26,348 bases of DNA from an uncultured Anaerococcus sp. (GCF_943908415.1 NZ_CALTSY010000028.1:1-26348), one strand, 5' to 3'; positions 7,345 to 16,032 are shown, numbered from the stretch's first letter. Notes: generated by a model not told the origin, from the sequence alone. Numbers and translations are program-made.

Positions 7345-7373
7345 TTTCAAAAAATATAAATAAGTGATACAAT
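7345..7373 (+). promoter_or_regulatory. Extended -10 promoter of the aminotransferase gene
   Basis: TTTCAA at 7345-7350 and TACAAT at 7368-7373 are 17 bases apart, with an extended-minus-10 TG at 7365-7366. The predicted start is near 7380, which leaves the upstream ATG at 7381 right at the mRNA end. A TTGACA at 7316-7321 has no -10 at proper spacing. Confidence 0.6.
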
Positions 7374-7401
7374 ATCTTAAATGATAAAAAGGGGAAATAT
7401 T

Positions 7402-8646
7402 ATGGAAAAAGATATTATAGCAACTCATGCAAGATGGCCAAGACTTGAAGATGCAATCTTTAAAGTAAATAAAGAATGTAAAATAGCAATCAAAGAAAAA
7501 GGAAGAGAACAGATCATAAATTCAACTCTTGGAACTTTGATAGATGATGATGGAAATATAATTGCCTTTGATAGTGTCTATGATACATTAAGAGAAATGG
7601 ATAAAAAATCAATAGCAAGCTACGGTTCAATAGAAGGAGATGAAGCTTACCTTGACTTATTAGTTGATAAATGCTTTGGCCCTTATAAGCCAGATGCTTA
7701 TATAAAAGCTGTTGCAACTGCTGGAGGAACTGGAGCTATCAGACACAGCATATGGACATTTTTAGACCAAGCTGATTATGTGCTTTGTCCAAATTGGTAT
7801 TGGCCAGCTTATCAAACCATGTGTGAAGAATTTGATAGGGAATTTAAAACTTATGAGTTCTTGGATGAGGACTTTAACTTCAATTTAGAACAATTTACCA
7901 AGTGCTTGGATTTTGCCTTAGAAAGAAAAGATAGGGTTCTTTGTATATTTAATTCTCCTGCCAATAATCCTACGGGTTTTAGCATAGATGATCATATGTG
8001 GGATAGGATACTTGATGTAATTAAAAATAGGGCAGTTTCTGGCAAATATATAACTATTCTTCTTGATGTAGCTTATATAGAATTTGCAGGTGATGGAAGT
8101 CAAAAGAAATTTTTTCAAAAGTTTTCATCATTACCAGAAAATATCATAACAACAGTGGCCTATTCTATGAGTAAATCTTATACGGCTTATGGATTAAGGA
8201 CAGGAGCTTGTATAATAATTTCATCAAATGAAGATATTGCAGATAGGGCCTTTGATTCGATGAAACATTCAAATAGAGCGGTTTGGTCAAATATAACACA
8301 TGCTGGTATGAATATCTTAGTTGATATAGAAAAAGATGAAGAAAAGAAGAAAAAATCTTATGAAGATGAGCTTGAAGCAAATAGGCAGTTGCTTGAAAAT
8401 AGAGCTAGAGCTTTTGTAAAAAGTGCAAAGGAAGTAGGCCTTGTCCATCTACCATATTTTGGTGGATTTTTCATATCAATTCCATGTAATAATCCAAAAG
8501 AAGCTGCCCAAAAATTAAAAGCAAAAGGCATGTATATAGTTACAAATGAAAATGGGCTAAGATTTGCTGTATGTGCAGTAAGTGAAGAAAAATGTGAAAT
8601 CTCACCAAAACTTATAAAAGAAGCTATTGATGAGGTGAATAGATAA
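7402..8646 (+). CDS. PLP-dependent class I/II aminotransferase (aspartate/aromatic type)
   Basis: This is a fold-type I pyridoxal-phosphate enzyme that moves amino groups between an amino acid and a 2-oxo acid. From ATG 7402 (414 residues) it shows the cofactor-binding segments TAGGTGAIR (107-115), NNPTG (188-192) and D222/Y225 (LDVAY). The Schiff-base lysine is K258 in YSMSKSY, R266 is the phosphate-binding arginine, and the carboxylate-binding arginine lies in LRFAVCAV near the C-terminus. AAGGGGA around 7389-7395 is well placed for 7402; the in-frame ATG at 7381 coincides with the predicted transcription start. Substrate cannot be fixed from sequence, but dicarboxylic or aromatic amino acids are likely. 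It is monocistronic, convergent with a PEPCK-like gene. Confidence 0.88.
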   Translation: MEKDIIATHARWPRLEDAIFKVNKECKIAIKEKGREQIINSTLGTLIDDDGNIIAFDSVYDTLREMDKKSIASYGSIEGDEAYLDLLVDKCFGPYKPDAYIKAVATAGGTGAIRHSIWTFLDQADYVLCPNWYWPAYQTMCEEFDREFKTYEFLDEDFNFNLEQFTKCLDFALERKDRVLCIFNSPANNPTGFSIDDHMWDRILDVIKNRAVSGKYITILLDVAYIEFAGDGSQKKFFQKFSSLPENIITTVAYSMSKSYTAYGLRTGACIIISSNEDIADRAFDSMKHSNRAVWSNITHAGMNILVDIEKDEEKKKKSYEDELEANRQLLENRARAFVKSAKEVGLVHLPYFGGFFISIPCNNPKEAAQKLKAKGMYIVTNENGLRFAVCAVSEEKCEISPKLIKEAIDEVNR

Positions 8647-8648
8647 AT

Positions 8649-8687
8649 AAAACTCAAGCAAAATATTTTATACTTGCTTGAGTTTTT
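8649..8687. terminator. Bidirectional terminator between convergent genes
   Basis: AAACTCAAGCAA at 8650-8661 pairs perfectly with TTGCTTGAGTTT at 8674-8685. T-runs flank it on both strands (TTTTT after the + arm, TTTTATTTA on the minus side), so it can serve both the aminotransferase gene and the minus-strand gene ending at 8694. Confidence 0.88.
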
Positions 8688-8693
8688 GTAATT

Positions 8694-10436
8694 TTACATA
8701 TTTTTAATTAGTTCAAATAATTCTATAGCAGCAGCTTTTGGACCTTCAAATTGCATATTATCAAGAGCTAATTGAGTTCTTATTGTTCCAACCTTTACCT
8801 TATTTTCAAATAAAGTTTCAAAGTATTGATCTAATAATTTGTCACATTCTTCCATTTTTTGAACAGGTCCAAATGGATTTGCAAAATAAGTTTTAACAAG
8901 GCCGGTTTCTGTTGTAGTTCCCTTGGCAAGCCTTCCTCCTCTTTTAAATATTCTTAGGGCTTCTTTTTTCTCATCAATTATTTCTATTGAAGAATCATTA
9001 TCTAAAACTGCTGAGTAATTATCAGCATAGAGGAAAAAGTCAACTTCATACCCCTTATTTATTTCATCAAAACTTGCTACAGGCATTATAAGTCTAGAGT
9101 TTACCTTATCAGGATTCATAAATATTGACCTGTCAATTTGCTTGAAGGCATAGCCGGCATCAAGGTCATCAAGCCTTACAAAAGCACCTATTTCCGTACC
9201 ATAAGCATAGACTTTATCATTTTCTATTCTAAATGATCCCATATCATCAAATACTATAGTCATCTCTTTTATATAGTCCTTGGCGAGAGTTCTAAAGGCT
9301 TCTATTGATTCACTCTTTCCAGCTCCGCTATCACCAAGAATTACTATATTTACTGTTTTATTATTTTGTAAAACTACTGAAAGTCCAGCACCATGTATTG
9401 GTAAATATCCTTTTTTAATATTTATTACATTGTTTAAGGTTAAAACCATCTTCTTAAGATAGCCAAAATAATCAATCTCATCCCTATAGGCAATATAGCC
9501 AACATATAAGTCATTGTCCTCATCATAGTAGAAAGAATTTTTCCTCTCGCCCTTATCCTTTGGACCATAGATATAAATAGCATCTGGACTTCTTTCTTCG
9601 ATATCTTTGACATCTGCTAGTTCAAAAAGGTTCGATGCTGATACTCCATGGGTAAGGAGATCTCTGTGGAAATATATATAAATTAAGTTATCTCCTACCT
9701 TAGCTGGATAGCAGAAGAAATGCTTATAATTTATATCTGTATCAAATATTGGATTTTCATAAACCTCTTCAAATATCCCATCTCTTTTATTAGATTTAGT
9801 ATAGGTGATATATGGAGTTTCAATCATAACTTTAGTTATGAAAGGAATTTTATTTAAATCTTCATAAATTTCTGGAAAGTCCTTATCAAAATATCTTATC
9901 ATAATAGAAGCATCTGCAGCTGCAGGAACTTGTCTATAGACCTTTGGCCATGCTCCAACAATAGACATTTCAATCCTTCTGTAAGCTTGAAGGATTAGGT
10001 TTTTTAATTTTTCGTTGATTTCAACAAAATTTACAACTCCAACACCACGAGAATCTTCTTTTTGCTCTATTATCGAATATCTTTCAAGATTTCTCCAATA
10101 GTTATAAAACTCCTCAACTATTTTTAATAAACCATCTTTTTCCTTATTTAAATTGTGATATTTGTTTATCTTAGATGAAACTTCATCGATATTCATAACT
10201 GTAAGCAGCTTAAATATATCAATCAATTCTCTAGAAAGAGAGTCGACAGAAGAATTAATAAAAAATTGCTCTATATATGTGTATACTCTAGAAGACTCTT
10301 CCTTGTGATAGTTTATAAATGATTTTGTTAATTCAAAGAAAGAATTGCTATTTAAAAGTTCATTAATATCATTAAAATATTGTTCTGATAAGTTTAAAAT
10401 AGCCTTATTTCCTGTAATCGAAAATTCCTTACTCAT
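8694..10436 (-). CDS. PEP carboxykinase-like ATPase, divergent
   Basis: The C-terminal half looks like the PEP carboxykinase/HPr-kinase fold. In the 580-residue product (ATG at 10436, preceded by GGAGAGG; a TTG at 10448 would give a longer form) residues 323-329 read YFGYLKK and H348 follows 19 residues after K329. This is the same spacing as the metal-binding lysine and histidine of E. coli PckA as I remember it. Then come P-loop GDSGAGKS (368-375), DD at 397-398, NSR with R448, and GTTTETG...NPFGP (506-524), resembling the PckA adenine-site region. The SGAGKSE P-loop is more HprK-like. The first 300 residues, mostly helical, resemble nothing I know. Classic PckA N-terminal motifs were not found, so oxaloacetate decarboxylation is possible but unproven. 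Confidence 0.7.
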   Translation of the reverse strand: MSKEFSITGNKAILNLSEQYFNDINELLNSNSFFELTKSFINYHKEESSRVYTYIEQFFINSSVDSLSRELIDIFKLLTVMNIDEVSSKINKYHNLNKEKDGLLKIVEEFYNYWRNLERYSIIEQKEDSRGVGVVNFVEINEKLKNLILQAYRRIEMSIVGAWPKVYRQVPAAADASIMIRYFDKDFPEIYEDLNKIPFITKVMIETPYITYTKSNKRDGIFEEVYENPIFDTDINYKHFFCYPAKVGDNLIYIYFHRDLLTHGVSASNLFELADVKDIEERSPDAIYIYGPKDKGERKNSFYYDEDNDLYVGYIAYRDEIDYFGYLKKMVLTLNNVINIKKGYLPIHGAGLSVVLQNNKTVNIVILGDSGAGKSESIEAFRTLAKDYIKEMTIVFDDMGSFRIENDKVYAYGTEIGAFVRLDDLDAGYAFKQIDRSIFMNPDKVNSRLIMPVASFDEINKGYEVDFFLYADNYSAVLDNDSSIEIIDEKKEALRIFKRGGRLAKGTTTETGLVKTYFANPFGPVQKMEECDKLLDQYFETLFENKVKVGTIRTQLALDNMQFEGPKAAAIELFELIKNM

Positions 10437-10488
10437 TTTCCTCTCCAATCTTAATTCTTTTCTATTTTTAATTACTAATTTTTAATTA

Positions 10489-10517
10489 ATTGTATATCAA
10501 AGCCTGGTTAAAAACAA
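10489..10517 (-). promoter_or_regulatory. Promoter of the PEPCK-like gene
   Basis: Read on the minus strand, TTGTTT (10517-10512) and TACAAT (10494-10489) are 17 bases apart, giving a start near 10482 and a leader of about 46 bases. Confidence 0.5.
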
Positions 10518-10569
10518 GGATAGATACTATTAAAAATAAGAGTCATATATGGATATAATAAAAGCAATT

Positions 10570-10600
10570 TTAAAACTTCTAAGCAAAATACTTAGGAGTT
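10570..10600 (-). terminator. Hairpin at the 3' end of the XRE regulator
   Basis: AACTCCTAAG (minus strand, 10600-10591) pairs with CTTAGAAGTT (10583-10574) with one mismatch. It overlaps the stop codon, and the T-run after it is only moderate. Confidence 0.5.
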
Positions 10601-11464
10601 TGGATAAAATTTTATTTTTAAATTTTTTAATATGTATGAATAAAGCTCTTTGTCAGCTTCCTTACTAATTTCTAGAGCTTTTCTTGCATACTCTTTATAA
10701 GGCTTGGACAAATCATATAAAATAATAGCCTTTGTGTAGAGCATGACTGCTGAAGTAGGATTATCTACATTTAAGTCTAGTGCTTTATTTATATATGCTA
10801 GGGCCTCATCATATTCTTTTAATACATAATGAGCATTGCACATATTATGAAACAAAATAGGTTTCAGGTTCTTATCTTTAGGATTTGATTGTTCAATAAA
10901 CCTATAGATTATTAACTTATCTAACCAGTTATCTAAGGTTAAAGCATAGTTCATCAATATCCTATAATCAATGTCACTATAATAATTATTTTCCAAATTA
11001 TCTAAATCAAATTTACCATTAATATTAAGAGCATCTAATATTAATTTTCTTTTCAAAAGCATATTATCTTTTACTTCAATACTTTTAAAAAACAAAATTA
11101 ATTTATCAATCTTTTTCTTAATTAATTGCCTATTAGTTCTATTTTTTATATCTTCTAAAGCTTGTATTTCTATAGATTGATTGCTTCCATGAAATCTATC
11201 TCTACTATTTAAGGAATTAACTATTTGATTAATGCTATTTGAATCTCCTAATAATATATTAAAATATTCCTCAACTAAGTCGACATTAAGAACAAGTGAA
11301 AGAGTTTCCAACTTATCCAAATCAATATTAGCCTTAGCATTTTCCAAATCAGATATAGTTCTAATATTTACATAGGAAAGCTCTGATAATTCTGCCTGGC
11401 TAAGCTTCATATTTTTTCTACAATTTTTAAGAAAAATAGCAAATGTTTGTTTTGTATAATCCAT
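10592..11464 (-). CDS. XRE-family regulator with C-terminal TPR repeats
   Basis: The 290-residue protein has an N-terminal Cro/CI helix-turn-helix at about 8-62 (FLKNCRKNMKLSQAELSEL, then VNIRTISDLENAKANI), a helical middle, and recognisable TPR units near 200-280 (for example YDEALAYINKALDL). This layout resembles the Rgg/ComR/PlcR (RRNPP) regulators, where the TPR part senses a short peptide; peptide sensing here is inference. It is divergent from the FtsX-type ABC operon and the two promoters nearly share their -35 region, so it most likely controls that exporter. The ribosome site (AGAGAAAAGA) is weak, with a predicted leader of only about 13 bases. Confidence 0.75.
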   Translation of the reverse strand: MDYTKQTFAIFLKNCRKNMKLSQAELSELSYVNIRTISDLENAKANIDLDKLETLSLVLNVDLVEEYFNILLGDSNSINQIVNSLNSRDRFHGSNQSIEIQALEDIKNRTNRQLIKKKIDKLILFFKSIEVKDNMLLKRKLILDALNINGKFDLDNLENNYYSDIDYRILMNYALTLDNWLDKLIIYRFIEQSNPKDKNLKPILFHNMCNAHYVLKEYDEALAYINKALDLNVDNPTSAVMLYTKAIILYDLSKPYKEYARKALEISKEADKELYSYILKNLKIKFYPNS

Positions 11465-11483
11465 ATCTTTTCTCTAATACTCT

Positions 11484-11513
11484 ATTGTACTATATTATTT
11501 ATAAATTGTCTAT
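11484..11513 (-). promoter_or_regulatory. Promoter of the XRE regulator
   Basis: On the minus strand TAGACA (11513-11508) and TACAAT (11489-11484) are 18 bases apart. On the plus strand TTGTCT (11506-11511) with TATAAA (11528-11533), 16 bases apart, may serve the ABC operon, so the divergent promoters would overlap at their -35 elements. Confidence 0.45.
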
Positions 11514-11558
11514 GTATAAAAAATATATATAAATAATAAAGATATGCGGTATATTATC

Positions 11559-11578
11559 TATAATCATATATTATGATT
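11559..11578 (+). promoter_or_regulatory. TATAAT with overlapping palindrome before the ABC operon
   Basis: TATAAT at 11559-11564 overlaps a perfect inverted repeat, AATCATA (11562-11568) and TATGATT (11572-11578), with a three-base centre. No good -35 stands in front of this TATAAT. A repressor or activator site, perhaps for the divergent XRE protein, is a reasonable reading. Confidence 0.4.
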
Positions 11579-11611
11579 TTTAATTAAATCATTAAGGGAG
11601 GTAGCCAACAT

Positions 11612-13315
11612 ATGAAATTCAATGATGAATTAAAGTTACTATTCAGAAAGCCTTTTAAGATATTACTCCTGATATTTTTATCAAGCATTTTTATTTTTGT
11701 ATTTTTATCACTTATGATTAGTTTTTTTGTAACTAATCAAGCTATAGATCAGATGAAAGATAATTATGCCCAAATTTCGACTGTTGTAATAAATGAAGTA
11801 GAGCCAAATTCGACTATTAAGCTTGATTATCAAAACATAGATACTGAGATTATTGATATAATTAAAGACTCTAAGTATGTTAATGATTATGATATTAGAG
11901 ATAGTATGGCTGGGAGGATTGAGGGCATAAATAGTATCAATGCTTCTTTTGAAGCTCCTACTACTAATTCTACTCTGGTGTTTAAAGGGGAGCTTATCGA
12001 TTTTACCGGGGGAGATGCTTCTATTGATAATATTGCTGCAAAGGATGCTATACTTAGAGTTAATGAGCTTATAGCCGGTAAAGATGGTTGGGTATCTAAA
12101 GGTGCTATGCTAAGTGCTATGATTATATCTGATAAAGTAAATAATATAGATTTAAAAGAGGATAAGGAATACATATTTATAGCAAGTCCATATTATAACC
12201 CATTGGGACAAATGAATAATTCTCTAAGTATTTTTAAACTTAGTGATCAAAATTTAATGGGTCAAGATATATCATATCTAGCCTCCTATGCTTTAAAGAA
12301 CGGGATATTGGATAGTGAAGAAGAGATAGATGAGGACTTTCTTAGTATCTTGGATAGAGAAATAAAGAACCAGGATAATCTTTATAATATAAGATTAGCT
12401 GATGATATGCAAATGATAATACCTATAGCTAATGAGACTATGTTTCTAACAGATGGGAGATTTATAGAAAAAGAAGATAAGGGAAAAGATATTTGTATAA
12501 TCAGTAAGGAACTTGCAGATAAGCACCATCTAAAGCTTGGAGATAGCCTAGATATTGCTCTTTCCAATGAAGTTTATAACAATAATGGTTATATATCGGC
12601 TTTCCCAAAGTTATTTGAGGAAGGAGCTTATAATTTTGGTGAAAGTAAGAATTATAAGATAGTGGGCATATATAAGTATGCATCTTATGATTTTATGAAC
12701 TCTTCTATGCTCTACTCTTTTAATGATATTTTTATCCCAAAATATAAAGAAGATTTAAATATAGACTATATATCTGCTTCAAATTTCTCGTTTAAGATAG
12801 GGGTCGATAATATTAGAGATTTTGAAGAAAAGACTCTTCCTAATATAAATAAAAAAGGATACAGCTTAGTATCTGCTGAAAGTAACTGGGCTAGTGTAGA
12901 ATCATCTTTTAAGTCTTTGAGAAAGTCAATGCTAAAAAATCTTTCCTACAGTCTAATAATAGGACTTTTAGGAATATTTATAGTTAATTTTATAAATACT
13001 AGATTCTTTAGAAAAGAATATTACTTAAGAAGAATATTTGCAGGAGAAAGGTCACATATAGAAAAACCTCTTAAAATTGGATTCTATATTTCTATGATAC
13101 TAGGGATTAGCATATCCATTTTGACAATATTTTTATCTAAAGATAGATTCCTTATAGGTCAGGGCATAGAAAATATAGATACTAGCCTTAACAAAGCTAT
13201 AATTATGTGGATATTTGTTATAATTCTGATGTATATAATTATTAGTATCATAATTAATAAAATTTTTATAAAGAAAAATAACAATAAATCTTTAGTGGAG
13301 CTGATAGAATCATGA
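11612..13315 (+). CDS. FtsX-like ABC transporter permease, large subunit
   Basis: The 567-residue membrane protein has the MacB/FtsX topology: one N-terminal helix (16-40), a large extracellular region of about 400 residues, then three helices (about 445-463, 490-508 and 529-552). Such permeases move substrates from the membrane or cell surface outward by mechanotransmission rather than through a channel. Strong AAGGGAGG at 11594-11601 lies ten bases before the ATG. It overlaps the second permease by four bases. The outer domain has no motif I recognise, so the cargo (peptide, lipid or antibiotic) is unknown. A+T content is higher than in the neighbouring ribosomal genes. Confidence 0.8.
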   Translation: MKFNDELKLLFRKPFKILLLIFLSSIFIFVFLSLMISFFVTNQAIDQMKDNYAQISTVVINEVEPNSTIKLDYQNIDTEIIDIIKDSKYVNDYDIRDSMAGRIEGINSINASFEAPTTNSTLVFKGELIDFTGGDASIDNIAAKDAILRVNELIAGKDGWVSKGAMLSAMIISDKVNNIDLKEDKEYIFIASPYYNPLGQMNNSLSIFKLSDQNLMGQDISYLASYALKNGILDSEEEIDEDFLSILDREIKNQDNLYNIRLADDMQMIIPIANETMFLTDGRFIEKEDKGKDICIISKELADKHHLKLGDSLDIALSNEVYNNNGYISAFPKLFEEGAYNFGESKNYKIVGIYKYASYDFMNSSMLYSFNDIFIPKYKEDLNIDYISASNFSFKIGVDNIRDFEEKTLPNINKKGYSLVSAESNWASVESSFKSLRKSMLKNLSYSLIIGLLGIFIVNFINTRFFRKEYYLRRIFAGERSHIEKPLKIGFYISMILGISISILTIFLSKDRFLIGQGIENIDTSLNKAIIMWIFVIILMYIIISIIINKIFIKKNNNKSLVELIES

Positions 13316-14418
13316 TTAAAAGTTTTTTTAGAAAACCTCTATATATTATCCTATATACACTATTACTTGTAGTCGGATTATTTTCTCTAGGAAAGATTAA
13401 TGATAATATCAAATCTGACAAAGAACAATATAAGCATATATATGAAAATACTAGGATAAAAGGAGAAGTGTTGCTGGCTAAAAGTTTATCTAATAATCAA
13501 AATTTGCCCTATGAAGATATATATCCCCTATTCTTTTTTGAGGAAATAGAAAATATATATACAAGCTCATTTGCCAAAGGATATTTAGAGGAAGACAGGT
13601 TAGACATCTATGCTAGTAACGATATAAACAAATTTATAAAAAAACATTCTATTAGTAATATTTATATTAAACTAGCAAAGGGGGAAGCCATCATTTCAGA
13701 GGAGCTAGCTAAAATCTATGACCTAAATACTAATGATGATATAGATATAAGATTAGACTTTGATAAGCTTGATGGGCAAGAGGATGTTTATATTAAGCTT
13801 AAAATTAAAGATATTATTGATTTTTCAAATAGTGACTTAGCAGAAAGTACAATAATCATAAGAAATGATAGCTACTTTGCTGATAGCTTTCTTGCAAATG
13901 AAACTCTCAAGGATGAATATGGATATTACGAAAACTTCTATTTTGAAATAAAACCGTCATACAATAACATCTATGATAAGGTAAAAGAAAAAATAGATGG
14001 CATTCTAGGAGATGACTATATAGCTCATACAAATAGCAAGGATTTCTATAATGTAATAAGACCTTTGGAAGATAAGATCAATTCTCAGAAGAGATTATTA
14101 TCCATACTAAAAGTATCACTTTCTATACTCACCTCTTTTGTATTTATATTAATACTAAGAGAAGAAAAGATTAATATACTTATTAGAAAGATGTATGGTG
14201 AATCTAATAAAAATATTTTACCTTCCTATATATTATCACTAGGCCTTATAATACTAGCTATAAATACTATAACTTATCTCATAGTATCAAGTATTAGTAA
14301 TGTTGATAATAGATATTTAATTAGTAATATTTGCTTAAACTTACTAGTATTTATCATAAGTCTAACCATAGTTACCAGTAAAAAAGTTTTTAACCTATAT
14401 CAAAATATGGAGGATTAA
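13312..14418 (+). CDS. FtsX-like ABC transporter permease, small subunit
   Basis: The 368-residue protein repeats the layout of its neighbour in reduced form: N-terminal helix (about 9-27), an extracellular region of about 230 residues, and three C-terminal helices (about 263-282, 302-325 and 335-354). It starts in the ATGA overlap with the first permease and ends one base before the ATPase ATG. The two probably form a heterodimer over an ATPase dimer. It shows FRKPLY near its start, like FRKPFK in the first permease, hinting at duplication; function is inferred from topology and context only. Confidence 0.75.
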   Translation: MIKSFFRKPLYIILYTLLLVVGLFSLGKINDNIKSDKEQYKHIYENTRIKGEVLLAKSLSNNQNLPYEDIYPLFFFEEIENIYTSSFAKGYLEEDRLDIYASNDINKFIKKHSISNIYIKLAKGEAIISEELAKIYDLNTNDDIDIRLDFDKLDGQEDVYIKLKIKDIIDFSNSDLAESTIIIRNDSYFADSFLANETLKDEYGYYENFYFEIKPSYNNIYDKVKEKIDGILGDDYIAHTNSKDFYNVIRPLEDKINSQKRLLSILKVSLSILTSFVFILILREEKINILIRKMYGESNKNILPSYILSLGLIILAINTITYLIVSSISNVDNRYLISNICLNLLVFIISLTIVTSKKVFNLYQNMED

Positions 14419-15093
14419 ATGAGCAGATTAGAAGTATCACATGTAGATTTTATTTATCCTAAGTCAGATAAAATTGTCCTAAGAGACCTTTGTTCAGAAT
14501 TTGAGTCAGGAAGCTTTTCATCTATTGTTGGAATATCAGGTGCAGGTAAGTCTACGCTCTTATATATATTAAGTGGATTTGTTAAGCCATCTAATGGAAT
14601 GCTTTTATATAATGATAGAGAAGTAGATGATTTAAAAAGCTACAGACGAAATGTAGTTTCTACTATAAGTCAATCATACCTACTTTTTCCTACAAGGACA
14701 GTTATAGAAAATGTAAAATACCCACTCTTATTAAATAAGGTAGAAGATACGAAAGCAGAAAATAGGGCAAAAGAATTACTAAAATCTGTATCTATAGATC
14801 AAAGTCATTTTAAAAAATTGCCTGAAAAGTTATCTGGTGGTGAAAAGCAAAGAGTAGCCATAGCCAGAGCTCTTGCAGCAGATTCTAAGATAATAGTAGC
14901 TGATGAGCCTACAGGTAATCTTGATGAAGCTAATTCTTTAGAAATATTTAAGATTTTTCAAAATCTTGCCCATAAAGATAAAAAGATAGTTATTATGGTA
15001 AGCCATGATAAGGAACTTGCTAGCATGGCTGATAAAATGTATGAATTAAATAATGGAAAGCTTATAATAAATAAATCGAGTGTACCAATGTAG
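14419..15093 (+). CDS. ABC transporter ATPase, MacB/LolD type
   Basis: This 224-residue nucleotide-binding subunit has Walker A GISGAGKST (38-46), Q-loop Q85, signature LSGGEKQR (138-145), Walker B IIVADEP (158-164) followed by TGNLDEA, and the switch histidine in VSHDKE. The TGNLD sequence after Walker B is typical of the MacB/LolD/FtsE group that drives FtsX-like permeases. It begins directly after the stop of the second permease, with GGAG a few bases upstream. It is the third gene of the operon and is followed by a terminator overlapping its stop codon. Confidence 0.92.
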   Translation: MSRLEVSHVDFIYPKSDKIVLRDLCSEFESGSFSSIVGISGAGKSTLLYILSGFVKPSNGMLLYNDREVDDLKSYRRNVVSTISQSYLLFPTRTVIENVKYPLLLNKVEDTKAENRAKELLKSVSIDQSHFKKLPEKLSGGEKQRVAIARALAADSKIIVADEPTGNLDEANSLEIFKIFQNLAHKDKKIVIMVSHDKELASMADKMYELNNGKLIINKSSVPM

Positions 15094-15112
15094 TTATATT
15101 GGTGCACTTTTT
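15079..15112 (+). terminator. Terminator of the FtsX-type ABC operon
   Basis: AGTGTACCAAT at 15079-15089 pairs with ATTGGTGCACT at 15098-15108 (one G-T pair), followed by TTTT. The stop codon lies in the loop. Confidence 0.85.
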
Positions 15113-15158
15113 AAGTATTACTAATTAGCTGATTCTAGATAAAAAATAAGATATTATG

Positions 15159-15164
15159 TATAAT
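15159..15164 (+). promoter_or_regulatory. Possible -10 of the rbgA operon
   Basis: TATAAT at 15159-15164 lies 25 bases before the rbgA start. No convincing -35 is visible 16-18 bases upstream, though transcription must restart here after the preceding terminator. Confidence 0.4.
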
Positions 15165-15189
15165 ATAGCTAGTAAATAAGGAGAAAATG

Positions 15190-16032
15190 ATGGCAATGAA
15201 TATAAACTGGTATCCTGGTCATATGAAAAAGACCAAGGAAGATATAACAAATAATCTAAAACTAGTAGATATAGTTTTAGAAATCATAGATGCAAGAATA
15301 CCCGAATCTAGCAGAAATCCTATGTTAGATGAGATTATTGGCGATAAGCCACGTATGATCATTATGAATAAGTCTGATTTAGCTGATAAAGATATAAATA
15401 GAAGATGGATAAGTAAATTTAAAGAAGAAGGTATTCCAGCTATTACAATGAATTCTAAGGAAAAGATAAATGTTTCTAGGATTTATGACTTGGCTAAGGA
15501 GGAACTAGCTGATAAGTTTGCTCGCAATGAGGCAAAGAATATAGAAAATCCTGTGATCAGAATGATGATTGTAGGAGTTCCCAATGCTGGTAAGTCTACT
15601 TTTATAAATAATGTGGCAAAGAGAAAGTCAGCTAATGTAGGTAATAGACCAGGGGTTACAAAGACTAAGCAATGGATAAAGACTGGTGCCAACATAGAGC
15701 TTCTCGATACACCTGGAGTACTTTGGCCAAAGTTTGATGAAAAGACTGGATTAAACTTATCATATACTCACGCTATAAAAGATGAAATTTTAAATGTAGA
15801 GGATTTGACCCTTAAATTTTTAGAAGAAATCCAGAAAACTTATCCTGAAAATTTGACTGAAAGATATGGGGTAGACCCAGAAAAGCCAGCCTTAGAAATC
15901 TATGAAGATATAGCAAGAAAGCGTGGAGCTATAACTAAGGGCGGAGACTTTGACTACACAAGAACTGCAAATATAATTTTGACAGACTTTAGATCTGGCA
16001 AACTTGGAAGAATAACCTTAGAGCGACCATGA
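15190..16032 (+). CDS. rbgA: Ribosome biogenesis GTPase RbgA (YlqF)
   Basis: RbgA is a circularly permuted GTPase needed for late 50S assembly. The motif order is permuted as expected: G4 NKSD (60-63), then G1 GVPNAGKST (129-137), then G3 DTPG (173-176). The N-terminus carries the hallmark INWYPGHMKKTKEDI. In-frame ATGs occur at 15187, 15190 and 15196; AAGGAG at 15178-15183 is three, six and twelve bases away, so 15190 (280 residues) is preferred. It overlaps rnhB by four bases and heads rbgA-rnhB-yraN-dprA-topA. Confidence 0.95.
   Translation: MAMNINWYPGHMKKTKEDITNNLKLVDIVLEIIDARIPESSRNPMLDEIIGDKPRMIIMNKSDLADKDINRRWISKFKEEGIPAITMNSKEKINVSRIYDLAKEELADKFARNEAKNIENPVIRMMIVGVPNAGKSTFINNVAKRKSANVGNRPGVTKTKQWIKTGANIELLDTPGVLWPKFDEKTGLNLSYTHAIKDEILNVEDLTLKFLEEIQKTYPENLTERYGVDPEKPALEIYEDIARKRGAITKGGDFDYTRTANIILTDFRSGKLGRITLERP

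Noticed and set aside
7381..7401. Upstream ATG for the aminotransferase
   Set aside because: It falls at the predicted transcription start and before the ribosome site; ATG 7402 fits better.
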